From positions 186,001-250,000 of the forward strand of contig NZ_BIME01000004.1 of the NCBI RefSeq assembly GCF_004000925.1: DNA of 64,000 nucleotides, in the 5' to 3' direction. This document shows, in pieces, positions 1-9,416 of the stretch. Position numbers and translations under genes: made by a program. Source of the stretch: Paenibacillus illinoisensis NBRC 15959. Lineage in GTDB: Bacteria; Bacillota; Bacilli; Paenibacillales; Paenibacillaceae. The notes under the pieces are model-generated. The model was given only the letters and a program-made list of their open reading frames with translations, did no database searches and was not told the origin of the DNA. Numbering within the stretch: the first letter of the stretch is position 1; each line of letters starts with the position of its first letter.

Positions 1-38
1 TAAACATAAACCACATCAATTTAGGGGGAAAGTGTTAG

Positions 39-1739
39 ATGAAAAGGAAAAGTCTATTAGTCCTTTTGACGCTGATTCTGGCGTTCGGTACCGTACTTGC
101 AGCGTGCGGATCGAAAAATGAAGGCACAACAAGTAACACGGGAACTGGCTCTGCAGGCGAGGAAAGCGGTCTCGCAAAAGATCAAGTGCTGAAAATTAAC
201 CTGACAGCTGAACCTCCTACGTTGGACCCGGCTCAGGCAAAAGACAGCCAAACCAACACTGTTCTGAAATTCTTGTATGAAGGTCTTGTACGCATCGATG
301 CTGATGGTAAAGAAGCACCAGGCGTTGCAAAAGACTGGACAATTTCCGAAGATGGTTTGAAATATGTGTTCAACCTGAACCCGGATGCTAAATGGAGCAA
401 CGGTGATGCAATCACTGCAGAAGACTTCGTTCGCTCTTGGGAACGTGCATTGAAACCGGAAACGGCTTCCCCGTACGCTTACCAATTGTACTACATCAAA
501 GGTGCTGAAGGTTACAACCTCAGCAAAGACGAAACATACAAAGGTACTAAAATCACAGATTTCTCCCAAGTGGGTGTAAAAGCTACTGATGAGCACACAC
601 TGGAAGTAACGTTGGAAAACCCAACTCCTTACTTCTTGGGTCTGACAGCATTCTACACGTACTACCCAGTACACCAATCTGCTGACACAAATGATAAATT
701 CTTCACAGACTACAAAAACATGATCGTTAACGGACCATTCACTATGGATCAATACGCTAAAGGTCAAAAAATCGTAGTTAAGAAAAACGAAGGCTACCAC
801 GCAGCTTCTGACATCAAATTGTCTGAAATCAATATGTCCCTGACAAGCAGCAGTGCTTCCGAGCTGCAAGCTTATAAATCCGGACAACTGGATTACACTG
901 GTGCACCTAACGGTGAAATTCCAACCGACCAAATTCCTTCTGTAAAAGCGGAATTGCCGGATGAGTTCAAAGCAACTGGTATTGCAAGTACTTACTACTA
1001 CCAGTTCAACGTTAATGAAGCTCCATTCAACAATGCTAAAATCCGTAAGGCTTTTGCAATGTCGATCGAACGTCAACTGATCGTTGACAAAGTTACACAA
1101 GGTGGACAAGTTCCAGCTTACGGCTTTGTACCTCCAGGTATCCGCGGTGAAAACGGCGAATTCCGTGATGAGCACAAAGACGACTACTTCACTGAAAATG
1201 TTGAAGAAGCTAAAAAATTGCTTGCTGAAGGTATGAAAGAAGAAGGCTACACAACTTTGCCAGCTGTTACATTGATCTACAACACTAGTGATGCTCACGC
1301 GAAAATCGCGCTTGCTGTTGCTGACATGTGGAAGAAAAACCTTGGTGTTGACGTGAAAACGGAAAACCAAGAGTGGGGCGTATTCCTTGAGAACCGTCAA
1401 AACCAAAACTTCCAAGTAGCTCGTGCAGGCTGGTCTGCAGACTACAACGATCCGTACAACTTCTTGGAAATGTGGACTACTGGAAACACAAACAATGATT
1501 CCAAATTCAGCAACGAACAGTACGACAAAGATGTTAAAGACACTGTAAAATCTGCTGATCCAGCTGCACGTATGGCTGCATTTGCTGATGCTGAGAAAAT
1601 CCTGATTCAAGATGAAATGGGCGTAATGCCGATTTACTACTACACTAACGTATCTTTGACTAAGCCTTACCTGAAAGGCGTACAACTTGATTTCAGTGGA
1701 GCAATTGACTTCACTCGTGCATATCTGGAAGAGAAATAA
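39..1739 (+). CDS. oppA: Oligopeptide ABC transporter substrate-binding lipoprotein
   Basis: A 566-residue extracellular solute-binding protein of the OppA/DppA family (SBP family 5) that captures peptides outside the membrane and passes them to the permeases encoded next. The N-terminus has Lys/Arg, a hydrophobic stretch and a lipobox LAAC with Cys23 as the lipidated residue, followed by a Ser/Thr/Gly-rich linker. Family features such as LDPAQAKDSQT near the mature start and NGPF and RKAFAMSI further on are visible. The ATG is preceded by AGGGGGAAAG. It is followed by a strong hairpin and then oppB, so it probably heads the opp operon with extra transcripts ending after it. The peptide specificity cannot be read from sequence; a dipeptide or signalling-peptide role is equally possible. 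Confidence 0.93.
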   Translation: MKRKSLLVLLTLILAFGTVLAACGSKNEGTTSNTGTGSAGEESGLAKDQVLKINLTAEPPTLDPAQAKDSQTNTVLKFLYEGLVRIDADGKEAPGVAKDWTISEDGLKYVFNLNPDAKWSNGDAITAEDFVRSWERALKPETASPYAYQLYYIKGAEGYNLSKDETYKGTKITDFSQVGVKATDEHTLEVTLENPTPYFLGLTAFYTYYPVHQSADTNDKFFTDYKNMIVNGPFTMDQYAKGQKIVVKKNEGYHAASDIKLSEINMSLTSSSASELQAYKSGQLDYTGAPNGEIPTDQIPSVKAELPDEFKATGIASTYYYQFNVNEAPFNNAKIRKAFAMSIERQLIVDKVTQGGQVPAYGFVPPGIRGENGEFRDEHKDDYFTENVEEAKKLLAEGMKEEGYTTLPAVTLIYNTSDAHAKIALAVADMWKKNLGVDVKTENQEWGVFLENRQNQNFQVARAGWSADYNDPYNFLEMWTTGNTNNDSKFSNEQYDKDVKDTVKSADPAARMAAFADAEKILIQDEMGVMPIYYYTNVSLTKPYLKGVQLDFSGAIDFTRAYLEEK

Positions 1740-1765
1740 GTTGTTCTGAAGTCTATATGAATACT

Positions 1766-1808
1766 TCGGGATATATATGTGGAATTCCATATATATCCCG
1801 ATTTTTTT
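1766..1808 (+). terminator. Intra-operon hairpin terminator between oppA and oppB
   Basis: A perfect 13-14 bp inverted repeat (arms 1766-1779 and 1788-1801, AT-rich with a CGGG clamp) is followed at once by a run of T. It lies between oppA and oppB and probably ends a fraction of transcripts, so that the binding protein outnumbers the permeases, as in many Opp operons. Confidence 0.8.
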
Positions 1809-1928
1809 GTATGTGCACCGATTTTCCTTATAATTCTTGAAATTTCCGATAAATGGATTGGACTTTATTCATGTCTAATTCTACAATCGATTTGTATACA
1901 AAATATTGTTTTTGGAGGTGTGCAAGGG

Positions 1929-2861
1929 TTGGTTAAGTACGTGCTGAAAAAATTGCTATTTATGCTGCTATCGCTTTTCATACTCGCATCAGCAACCTTC
2001 TTCCTGATGAAGGCCATTCCGGGTGACCCTTTTACATCCGAGAAAAAAGTATCGCCTGAAATTCGGGCACTACTGGAAGAGAAGTATGGGCTGGACAAAC
2101 CGATGTATGAACAATACCTGAAGTATATGGGTGGAATTCTCAAAGGTGATTTTGGTGTTTCGATGAAATATCTGAATCAAGAAGTAACCGACATGATCAC
2201 TCAAACGTTTACAGCATCTCTGAAACTGGGGATCTTCGCTATTGTGATCTCTGTCGTTGTTGGGGTTTTGCTAGGACTTATCGCTGCGGTTTACCATCGT
2301 AAGCTGATAGATGATGTCACGATGATCCTCGCGGTAATTGGTATCGCGGTACCGAGCTTCTTGCTCGCATCCCTGCTTCAATACGTTTTCGCCTTCAAAC
2401 TGGGTTGGTTTAACGTTATGGGATTCGACGGACCGCTTGACTATGTACTTCCGGTTGCGGCATTGTCTGCATCCCCGATTGCCTTTATCGCACGTTTGAC
2501 GCGTTCCAGCATGCTCGAAGTACTGCACGCGGATTACATTAAGACAGCAAAAGCCAAAGGTCTGAAATGGCCTGCAATCATGTTTAAACACGTTATTCGT
2601 AACGGTATTCTTCCCGTTGTAACTTATGTAGGTCCGATGACAGCTAACATCATCACGGGTTCCGTCGTTATTGAGCAAATCTTTAACATCGGGGGAATTG
2701 GTAAAGTATTCGTAGAGAGTATTACGAACCGGGATTATACAATGATCATGGGGATTACGATTTTCTATGGTATCCTCCTGATGTTGGCACGTTTCCTTAC
2801 AGATATCGCATATGTGCTGATTGATCCTAGAATTAAGCTGGAAAGCCGGAAGGGGGCATAA
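1929..2861 (+). CDS. oppB: Peptide ABC transporter permease OppB
   Basis: A 310-residue inner permease subunit of the BPD_transp_1 family. The TTG at 1929 is chosen because GGAGG sits 10 nt upstream and the protein then opens with the usual OppB N-terminus, VKYVLKKLL, a long hydrophobic segment and the FFLMKAIPGDPF motif. The open frame extends to 1779, but its first 50 codons run through the terminator and do not look like OppB. About six membrane spans are apparent, with the EAA loop (ADYIKTAKAKGL...KHVIRNGILP) that contacts the ATPase at roughly residues 200-225. OppC follows after 2 nt. Confidence 0.92.
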   Translation: MVKYVLKKLLFMLLSLFILASATFFLMKAIPGDPFTSEKKVSPEIRALLEEKYGLDKPMYEQYLKYMGGILKGDFGVSMKYLNQEVTDMITQTFTASLKLGIFAIVISVVVGVLLGLIAAVYHRKLIDDVTMILAVIGIAVPSFLLASLLQYVFAFKLGWFNVMGFDGPLDYVLPVAALSASPIAFIARLTRSSMLEVLHADYIKTAKAKGLKWPAIMFKHVIRNGILPVVTYVGPMTANIITGSVVIEQIFNIGGIGKVFVESITNRDYTMIMGITIFYGILLMLARFLTDIAYVLIDPRIKLESRKGA

Positions 2862-2863
2862 CG

Positions 2864-3790
2864 TTGTCTGGCACGAACAATAACAATAAAGAAACGGCGA
2901 ACACTGCCCTGGATAGTCAGGCAGCGGTGAAATCGCAAGAAAGTGTATCGTTATGGAAAGACGCCATGTACAGACTTGCAACCAACAAGGCCGCGATGAT
3001 CAGTTTGGGCATTCTGGTTCTTGTTGTCATTTTCTCTTTGATTGGTCCAACTTCGTTATTCACAAGTTATAATTATTATTCTAATGATTTGCTTAACGCC
3101 AATGCAGCGCCAAGTGCGGAGCACTGGTTCGGAACGGACGAGCTCGGTCGTGACGTATGGGTAAGAACCTGGGTAGGTGCACGTGTATCCCTTACTGTAG
3201 GTCTGGCCGCTGCCTTGATTGACCTTGTCATCGGGGTAATCTACGGAGCGATTATGGGCTTCTACGGTGGACGTGTTGATGGTATCATGAACAAGTTCTC
3301 CGAGATTCTCTATTCCCTGCCTTACATGCTCGTTGTAATCTTGTTGCTCGTTGTTTTGGAACCAAGTCTTACGACGATCATCATTGCCCTTACGATCACA
3401 GGCTGGATCAGCATGTCCTGGATTGTACGTGGTGAGATTATGCAATTGAAAAACAGAGACTTTATTCTTGCAGCGCGGTCCATGGGAGCAAGCACAGGAC
3501 GTCAATTGTTCCGCCACTTACTGCCGAATGCAGTAGGACCAATTCTCGTAACGCTGACTCTATCCATTCCAAATGCCATCTTTGCTGAAGCGTTCTTGAG
3601 CTTCCTCGGATTGGGTGTATCTGCACCGAAATCTTCCTTGGGTTCGATGATCAATGACGCATTGACAGGCTGGACGCTGTATCCTTGGCGGATGTGGTTC
3701 CCTGCAGGTCTGATGGTACTTACAATGCTTGCATTTAACTTGCTCGGAGACGGTCTGCGTGACGCACTCGATCCGAAATTACGTAAATAG
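2864..3790 (+). CDS. oppC: Peptide ABC transporter permease OppC
   Basis: A 308-residue second permease, pairing with OppB to form the membrane channel. It has a polar N-terminal tail of about 40 residues, a first span, the family motif HWFGTDELGRDVWVR near residues 85-100, then five more spans and the EAA loop (RDFILAARSMGAS...HLLPNAVGP). The start is TTG, with a GGAAGGGGG ribosome-binding site inside the end of oppB, so the two are translationally close. The N-terminal OppC domain is present. Family membership is certain; substrate specificity is not. Confidence 0.92.
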   Translation: MSGTNNNNKETANTALDSQAAVKSQESVSLWKDAMYRLATNKAAMISLGILVLVVIFSLIGPTSLFTSYNYYSNDLLNANAAPSAEHWFGTDELGRDVWVRTWVGARVSLTVGLAAALIDLVIGVIYGAIMGFYGGRVDGIMNKFSEILYSLPYMLVVILLLVVLEPSLTTIIIALTITGWISMSWIVRGEIMQLKNRDFILAARSMGASTGRQLFRHLLPNAVGPILVTLTLSIPNAIFAEAFLSFLGLGVSAPKSSLGSMINDALTGWTLYPWRMWFPAGLMVLTMLAFNLLGDGLRDALDPKLRK

Positions 3791-3807
3791 AAATAGGAGG
3801 TGGGATT

Positions 3808-5577
3808 ATGGAGCCAATCTTAACAGTCAAAGACCTAAGCGTGTCATTTACAACACGTTCTGGTGAATTTGATGCCGTTAAAAATGTGAGTTTTGAACTT
3901 GGCAAAGGAGAGACGCTGGGGATTGTTGGTGAATCCGGTAGTGGTAAGAGTGTTACCGCCCAAACCATCATGAAGTTGATTCCCTCCCCGCCTTCGAAGG
4001 TCAAAAGTGGAGAGATTACTTTTCACGGGCAGAGCCTGCTTGGAAAAACAGATAAACAAATGGAAGCTATCCGTGGTAAAGATATCGGGATGATCTTCCA
4101 GGATCCAATGACTTCATTGAATCCTACAATTAAAGTCGGTAAACAAATTACCGAAGTGCTTCGCAAACACCAAAACATGTCCAAAAAAGAAGCGGAGAAA
4201 CGCGCTCTGGAAATGTTGGAGCTCGTGGGTATCAAAAATGCGGCAATCCGCATGAATCACTATCCACACCAATTTTCCGGTGGTATGCGTCAGCGTGCAA
4301 TGATCGCTATTGCCCTGGCATGCCGTCCATCCCTTCTGATTGCGGATGAGCCGACAACTGCACTCGACGTAACGATTCAGGCACAAATCCTGGACGTTAT
4401 GAAGGATATGCAGCAAAAGCTGGGAACTTCCATCATGCTTATTACCCATGACCTTGGTGTTGTAGCCGGTATGTGTGATCGGGTTGTCGTTATGAAGGAA
4501 GGCGAAGTTGTGGAAACGGGAACGACAGCTGAAATTTTCAGCAATCCTAAGCATCCATATACGATCAAATTGTTGAACGCCTTGCCTCGTTTGGACGAGC
4601 CTAAGAAAGAAAAACCGACTCCAGTTGGTATTATCAAAGGTGCCAACAAGCCGCTAGTTGAAGTAAAGAACTTGAAACAGTACTTCAATTTGGGTAAAGG
4701 AAACATTCTCAAAGCGGTTAATGATGTCAGCTTTGATATTTTTGAAGGCGAAACCCTTGGGGTTGTAGGTGAATCCGGATGTGGTAAATCCACAACAGGA
4801 CGCACGATTCTTCGCCTTTATGAGCCAACGGGCGGAAATGTAAACTTTAACGGAACGGATATCTATAAGCTGTCTCCACGCAAAATGAAAGAAATGCGTA
4901 AAGACATGCAAATGATTTTCCAGGATCCATATGCATCACTGAATCCACGTTTCAACGTTATGGATATTATCGGAGAATCACTGGATATCCATGGGCTGGC
5001 TTCCAGCGGTAAAGAGCGGAAGAAACGTGTAGAGGAGTTGCTGGATCTCGTAGGCTTGAATCCAAGCCACGCGCTTCGTTATCCGCATGAATTCTCCGGT
5101 GGTCAAAGACAACGTATCGGTATTGCCCGTGCGCTTGCAGTGGATCCTAAATTCATCATCTGTGACGAGCCTTTGTCAGCACTTGATGTATCCATCCAAG
5201 CTCAAGTGGTTAAGTTGCTCGAAGAGCTTCAACAGCGTCTTGGTCTGACTTACCTCTTCATTGCGCATGACTTGTCGATGGTTAAGCATATCAGTGACCG
5301 CGTTGCTGTTATGTATATGGGTAAAGTGGTTGAGCTGGCAGAGAGTGAAGAGCTTTACTCTAACCCTGTTCACCCTTACACCAAAACATTGCTATCTGCT
5401 ATTCCTGTACCTGATCCGGAAGTGGAAGCAAACAAACGCCGCATTTTGCTGCCGGACGAACAGTCTGGACCAATCCAAAATGGAGCAACTGGTCCTGTAA
5501 ACGATCCGTATAACTTGGAGAATGCTCAATTGATTGAGATTTCCAAAGGTCACTGGGTTTCCGAACCATACGTTTAA
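3808..5577 (+). CDS. Fused OppD-OppF peptide transporter ATPase
   Basis: A 589-residue protein with two complete ABC ATPase domains in one chain. Domain 1 has Walker A GESGSGKS at residues 41-48, signature FSGGMRQR and Walker [13 protein letters not shown]. Domain 2 has Walker A GESGCGKS near residue 321, signature FSGGQRQR and Walker [13 protein letters not shown]. Each ends with the oligopeptide-type HPYT segment ([11 protein letters not shown] and [11 protein letters not shown]). Classical Opp systems split these into oppD and oppF; fused forms such as GsiA are known. The chain supplies both halves of the nucleotide-binding dimer for OppBC. The start ATG follows AGGAGGTGG. It is the last gene of the opp operon. 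Confidence 0.93.
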   Translation: MEPILTVKDLSVSFTTRSGEFDAVKNVSFELGKGETLGIVGESGSGKSVTAQTIMKLIPSPPSKVKSGEITFHGQSLLGKTDKQMEAIRGKDIGMIFQDPMTSLNPTIKVGKQITEVLRKHQNMSKKEAEKRALEMLELVGIKNAAIRMNHYPHQFSGGMRQRAMIAIALACRPSLLIADEPTTALDVTIQAQILDVMKDMQQKLGTSIMLITHDLGVVAGMCDRVVVMKEGEVVETGTTAEIFSNPKHPYTIKLLNALPRLDEPKKEKPTPVGIIKGANKPLVEVKNLKQYFNLGKGNILKAVNDVSFDIFEGETLGVVGESGCGKSTTGRTILRLYEPTGGNVNFNGTDIYKLSPRKMKEMRKDMQMIFQDPYASLNPRFNVMDIIGESLDIHGLASSGKERKKRVEELLDLVGLNPSHALRYPHEFSGGQRQRIGIARALAVDPKFIICDEPLSALDVSIQAQVVKLLEELQQRLGLTYLFIAHDLSMVKHISDRVAVMYMGKVVELAESEELYSNPVHPYTKTLLSAIPVPDPEVEANKRRILLPDEQSGPIQNGATGPVNDPYNLENAQLIEISKGHWVSEPYV

Positions 5578-5612
5578 GGAATTATATTCCGTTTGGACTT
5601 ATTGATGTTATT

Positions 5613-5642
5613 AAACCGCCGGCTTGTTCGGCGGTTTTTTGA
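5613..5642 (+). terminator. Terminator of the opp operon
   Basis: An 8-bp GC-rich stem (AAACCGCC / GGCGGTTT) with a 9-nt loop runs into T6 and a further T-rich stretch, 35 nt after the fused ATPase gene. Confidence 0.88.
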
Positions 5643-5730
5643 TTTTTTAGGCGACTTTCTTTTGACGAAGTGGCCTGTAGTTCGGTACAATCAAGAAAGG
5701 CTCTTTGAAGCAGAATAGGAGGCAGACCTC

Positions 5731-7362
5731 ATGAAAGGTATTACCGAGGCACTCCGCAGCGGAACACAACTTGCAGAAGATTATATCTGCTCACGTGATG
5801 CTGCGCGGGGCCTTTATGAGTATGACATACACTGGGAGTCCGGACTTCATGCGCGTGCCGAGTGGCTGGATCAATCGGAGAACACACGTGTGGATCGCGA
5901 GAACCTGGTAGAGTATTTACGTATATATAACAAACGTTTGAATGATCACGAAGCTGTACATCATTCTATTGCACGTTTGGCCGAGAAAGGTACGTTTGTA
6001 GTTACTGGTGGGCAGCAGAGCGGCTTGTTGACAGGGCCGTTATTTGTCATCTACAAAGCTGCGAGTGTCGTTGCAGCTGCCCGTGAAGCTGAAGCCAAGC
6101 TCCAGCGTCCGGTCGTTCCCGTATTTTGGATCGCTGGTGAAGACCATGACTGGGACGAAGTGAATCACACCTATTTGCCCGGTCACAAGGGCGAAATGAC
6201 CAAGGTCAAGCTGCATGGGCGGTTCGATGGCCGAAATTCGGTGAGCGGGGTCACGATTGAGACGGAACAATGGATGAACGTAATCGAGCAGGTGGAGCAT
6301 CTTCTGCCGGATACTGTACATAAACCAGGATTAATGGAGATGCTCGTCTCGATCCATCAGTCCAGCTCGAATCTTAGTGATGCTTTTGCGAGAATGGTGT
6401 CGGCATTGTTTGGCAGTACTGGACTGGTCCTAATGGATGCTGCGGATTCCGGATTAAGAGAACTGGAACGCCCTGTATTCGAACGATTGATTCGTGAGAA
6501 TGGTTCATTGCGTGAAGCTTATTTGCAGGGTGCTTCGAAGGTACAGGAAGCGGGCTACCCAATGCCGGCAGAAGTCGCTGAAGACGGAGCAAATTTGTTT
6601 TATATTCATGATGAAACCCGGTTGCTCCTGTTCCTGAAGGATGGTTTGTACACGGATCGAAAAGGGCTAGTGTCGTTTACAGAAGAACGATTGCTTCAGG
6701 AGCTGAGGGAACATCCCGAGCGATTCAGTAATAATGTACTCACCCGCCCGTTAATGCAGGATTCCGTGCTGCCTGTAGCTGCGGTGATATTGGGGCAAGG
6801 TGAGATTGCTTACTGGGGACTGACCAGAACCGCATTCCGCCAGTTTGGTCTGCAAATGCCCATCTTGCTGCCGAGGTTGTCCTTCACCATTTTGGAGGAT
6901 GTCCATCACAAGCACATGAATCAGTACCAGCTCTCTTTCCAAGATGTGCAATATCATATGGAAGAAAAAAGAGAGAAGTGGCTCGCAGGACAGGAAACGT
7001 TCCAGGTCGAGGAGCAATTTGAGCAAGTCCAGCAATCCTTTGCTGAGCTTTATCGTCCATTGCTTGATCAACTTGCGCAAATTCACGCTGGACTGGATCG
7101 GATCGGTGATACGAATCTGAAAAAGATTAACGAACAGATGCAATATCTGCAAAAGCAAACACAGAAGGCGATCGCTGATAAACATGAGGTTGGCCTCAGA
7201 CATTGGAACGGCATACAGAACTCGCTCTTTCCTATGAACAAACCACAGGAACGAGTGCACAATGCGCTCTACTACTTGAACCGTTATGGAACCAAGTGGA
7301 TTCAGGAGCTCATTGAGAGCGGACGTGAATTCCGGGGTCAACATCAAGTGATTGAACTCTAA
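5731..7362 (+). CDS. bshC: Bacillithiol synthase, putative cysteine ligase BshC
   Basis: A 543-residue protein of the BshC family, the last enzyme of bacillithiol synthesis, which adds cysteine to glucosaminyl-malate. Diagnostic segments are VVTGGQQSGLLTGPLF near residues 90-105 and VFWIAGEDHDWDEVNH near residues 130-146. The C-terminal third is rich in Glu/Gln/Lys and is probably the coiled coil by which the protein dimerises. The ATG is preceded by AGGAGG. It stands between the opp terminator and ahcY. In Bacillus subtilis bshC also lies just upstream of mraZ, so the position supports the call. Bacillithiol is the main low-molecular-weight thiol of many Bacillota. Confidence 0.92.
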   Translation: MKGITEALRSGTQLAEDYICSRDAARGLYEYDIHWESGLHARAEWLDQSENTRVDRENLVEYLRIYNKRLNDHEAVHHSIARLAEKGTFVVTGGQQSGLLTGPLFVIYKAASVVAAAREAEAKLQRPVVPVFWIAGEDHDWDEVNHTYLPGHKGEMTKVKLHGRFDGRNSVSGVTIETEQWMNVIEQVEHLLPDTVHKPGLMEMLVSIHQSSSNLSDAFARMVSALFGSTGLVLMDAADSGLRELERPVFERLIRENGSLREAYLQGASKVQEAGYPMPAEVAEDGANLFYIHDETRLLLFLKDGLYTDRKGLVSFTEERLLQELREHPERFSNNVLTRPLMQDSVLPVAAVILGQGEIAYWGLTRTAFRQFGLQMPILLPRLSFTILEDVHHKHMNQYQLSFQDVQYHMEEKREKWLAGQETFQVEEQFEQVQQSFAELYRPLLDQLAQIHAGLDRIGDTNLKKINEQMQYLQKQTQKAIADKHEVGLRHWNGIQNSLFPMNKPQERVHNALYYLNRYGTKWIQELIESGREFRGQHQVIEL

Positions 7363-7421
7363 CTGTGTGGTTCAGCAGACCTTTATAATAGAAGAAACAC
7401 AGATAAACGAGGAGGATGGGC

Positions 7422-8687
7422 ATGACTACACCTGCACTGCAAAACAGTATTGTTAAAGATATGGGACTCGCTTCAGAAGGACACTTGAAAATTGACTGGG
7501 TTGAAGCACATATGCCTGTATTGAACCGCATTCGTCGCCAATTTGAACAGGATCTTCCTTTCAAAGGATTAAAGGTTGCCATTTGCCTTCACCTTGAAGC
7601 CAAAACAGCTTACCTGGCAAAAGTCATTCAAGCTGGCGGCGCAGAAGTGACCATTACACACAGTAACCCGCTGTCAACTCAAGATGATGTATGTGCGGCT
7701 CTTGTAGAAGATGGTGTTACAGTGTATGCCAAATACAATCCGGGGCCAGAAGAGTTCAAGCAGCTCCAGCTTCGTGCATTGGAAGTTAAACCCGACCTGA
7801 TTATTGATGACGGCGGCGACTTTGCAACCATTATCGCTTCCGAACGTCCTGACCTTGCGGCAACGATTCGTGGGGGCGCAGAGGAAACGACAACAGGTAT
7901 TATCCGTCTGAAAGCTTTGGCGAAAGAAGGACAACTGCAGTTCCCGATGGTTGCAGTTAATGACGCTTATTGCAAATACCTGTTCGACAACCGTTATGGC
8001 ACAGGCCAATCAGCCTTTGATGGCATTATCCGTACAACCAACCTGGTGGTAGCTGGTAAAAATGTGGTTGTAGCAGGATACGGCTGGTGTGGTAAAGGTG
8101 TCGCGATGCGTGCCAAAGGTCTTGGCGCCAATGTCATTGTAACTGAAATTGATCCAATCAAAGCGGTTGAAGCGCATATGGACGGTTTCCGTGTCATGAC
8201 GATGGTGGAAGCAGCCAAATTGGGCGATTTCTTCATCGCTGTTACCGGCAACAAAGACGTGATCACAGGTGAACATTATGACGTGATGAAAGACGGAGCG
8301 ATTTTGAGCAATGCAGGGCATTTCGATGTGGAAGTAAATAAACCCGAGCTTGCCAAACGTTCAGAGTCCATCCGCACTGTGCGTCGCAATATTGAAGAGT
8401 ATCGTTTCAAAGATGGACGTAAAATGTATCTTCTTGCAGAAGGACGTCTCGTGAATCTGGGTGCAGCTGATGGCCACCCTGCTGAGATTATGGACACGAC
8501 GTTTGCATTGCAGGCTTTGGGATTGCGTTATGTTAGCGAGAATTACGCTGCATTGGGTAAAACTGTTGTTAACGTACCTTATGAAATTGACCAGCAAGTT
8601 GCCAGCTACAAACTGGAGAGCCTGAATATCTCTATTGATTCATTGTCAGCTGAACAGGAAAAATATCTGGACAGCTGGAAGTTTTAG
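7422..8687 (+). CDS. ahcY: Adenosylhomocysteinase (S-adenosylhomocysteine hydrolase)
   Basis: A 421-residue cytoplasmic enzyme that splits S-adenosylhomocysteine into adenosine and homocysteine, recycling the methylation by-product. Visible features: the substrate-binding DDGGD and GGAEETTTG segments, the catalytic Asp/Lys region around VNDAYCKYLFDNRYGTGQS, the NAD-binding GYGWCGKG at about residue 219, and the NAGHFDVE and ADGHPAEIMD signatures. The ATG at 7422 has GGAGG 6 nt upstream; the ATG at 7416 abuts that site and is rejected. At about 420 residues it is the short form lacking the insertion of eukaryotic enzymes. Bacilli commonly use Pfs/LuxS for the same task. Confidence 0.95.
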   Translation: MTTPALQNSIVKDMGLASEGHLKIDWVEAHMPVLNRIRRQFEQDLPFKGLKVAICLHLEAKTAYLAKVIQAGGAEVTITHSNPLSTQDDVCAALVEDGVTVYAKYNPGPEEFKQLQLRALEVKPDLIIDDGGDFATIIASERPDLAATIRGGAEETTTGIIRLKALAKEGQLQFPMVAVNDAYCKYLFDNRYGTGQSAFDGIIRTTNLVVAGKNVVVAGYGWCGKGVAMRAKGLGANVIVTEIDPIKAVEAHMDGFRVMTMVEAAKLGDFFIAVTGNKDVITGEHYDVMKDGAILSNAGHFDVEVNKPELAKRSESIRTVRRNIEEYRFKDGRKMYLLAEGRLVNLGAADGHPAEIMDTTFALQALGLRYVSENYAALGKTVVNVPYEIDQQVASYKLESLNISIDSLSAEQEKYLDSWKF

Positions 8688-8792
8688 GGGCACCCAATAA
8701 TTACAAGCTGATGAACTGATTCAAAGGGTTTAAAATAGTGTATTGATGATATGGCTCATTAGCGATTGCAAGTAGAATAACCGGTAGCGGGG

Positions 8793-8834
8793 AAACGCCT
8801 TTGATCCTGAGCAAGAGGATCAAAGGCGTTTTTC
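8793..8834 (+). terminator. Strong terminator after ahcY
   Basis: A perfect 16-bp stem (arms 8793-8808 and 8816-8831) with a 7-nt loop ends in a run of T. It separates ahcY from the dcw cluster. The preceding stretch 8688-8792 shows no gene. Confidence 0.92.
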
Positions 8835-8874
8835 TTATGAAGCAAATTGAAAAAAATCAAGTAAGCAAGAAGGG

Positions 8875-8902
8875 TTTTGATTTTTTAGTGCGAATCTATT
8901 AT
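8875..8902 (+). promoter_or_regulatory. Candidate vegetative promoter of mraZ
   Basis: TTTTGA (8875-8880) and TATTAT (8897-8902) are separated by 16 bp, about 60 bp ahead of the mraZ start and directly before the MraZ boxes. The fit to the SigA consensus is moderate; the placement is good. Confidence 0.5.
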
Positions 8903-8905
8903 GCT

Positions 8906-8944
8906 TAGGTGGTGGAAAGTGGGGCAAAGTGGGAGAAACGGGTG
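8906..8944 (+). promoter_or_regulatory. MraZ operator: TGGGN repeats with 10-bp period
   Basis: Between the candidate -10 and the mraZ ribosome-binding site are boxes TGGTG (8910), TGGGG (8920) and TGGGA (8930), each 10 nt apart with purine-rich 5-nt spacers (GAAAG, CAAAG, GAAAC), and a weaker GGGTG at 8940. Two match AAAGTGGG exactly. MraZ is known to bind tandem TGGGN / AAAGTG-type repeats in front of its own gene, so this is very probably the autoregulatory operator of the dcw cluster. Confidence 0.72.
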
Positions 8945-8960
8945 AGGAGTGAGTGGGCCA

Positions 8961-9398
8961 ATGTTTATGGGGGAGTTCCAACATAGCATTGATGACAAAG
9001 GTCGGGTTATTATTCCGGCCAAATTCCGCGAATCTCTGGGACCGTCTTTCGTTGTCACACGGGGTTTGGACCAATGTCTTTTCGTGTACCCTATGGAGGA
9101 GTGGGGGGTCATGGAACAGAAGCTCAAAGCACTGCCTTTGATGAAGTCGGATGCACGTGCGTTTACCCGGTTTTTTTTCTCGGGTGCTACCGAATGTGAA
9201 TTGGACAAACAGGGTAGGGTAAATTTACCGGGCAATTTACGGGAATATGCCAAATTGGACAAGGATTGTGTTGTTCTTGGCGTGTCGAACCGGGTGGAGA
9301 TCTGGAGCAAAGGCATATGGGAGAGTTATTTCAATCAATCCGAGGAAGCATTCAACGACATTGCCGAAAAGCTAGTCGATTTTAATTTTGATCTATAA
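8961..9398 (+). CDS. mraZ: Transcriptional regulator MraZ
   Basis: A 145-residue protein with two AbrB/SpoVT-type DNA-binding halves. The first carries [17 protein letters not shown] and the second [16 protein letters not shown], the hallmark repeated motif of MraZ. It forms a ring oligomer that binds tandem TGGGN boxes and usually represses the dcw operon. The start ATG at 8961 gives the canonical [10 protein letters not shown]-terminus with GAGGAG 11 nt upstream; the GTG at 8949 lies within that site. It is the first gene of the cluster, followed after 18 nt by rsmH, and its own likely operator is directly upstream. Confidence 0.95.
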   Translation: MFMGEFQHSIDDKGRVIIPAKFRESLGPSFVVTRGLDQCLFVYPMEEWGVMEQKLKALPLMKSDARAFTRFFFSGATECELDKQGRVNLPGNLREYAKLDKDCVVLGVSNRVEIWSKGIWESYFNQSEEAFNDIAEKLVDFNFDL

Positions 9399-9416
9399 AG
9401 TCAGGAGGGGTGCAGG

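Noticed and set aside
57-1790. A 577-codon open frame on the minus strand opposite oppA
   Set aside because: It mirrors oppA codon bias, gives a Phe/Val/Cys-rich low-complexity protein with no signal or domain, and has no ribosome-binding site of its own; oppA is clearly the real gene.
1779-1928. Fifty extra residues before OppB
   Set aside because: They overlap the intra-operon terminator; TTG 1929 has a good ribosome-binding site and a normal OppB N-terminus.
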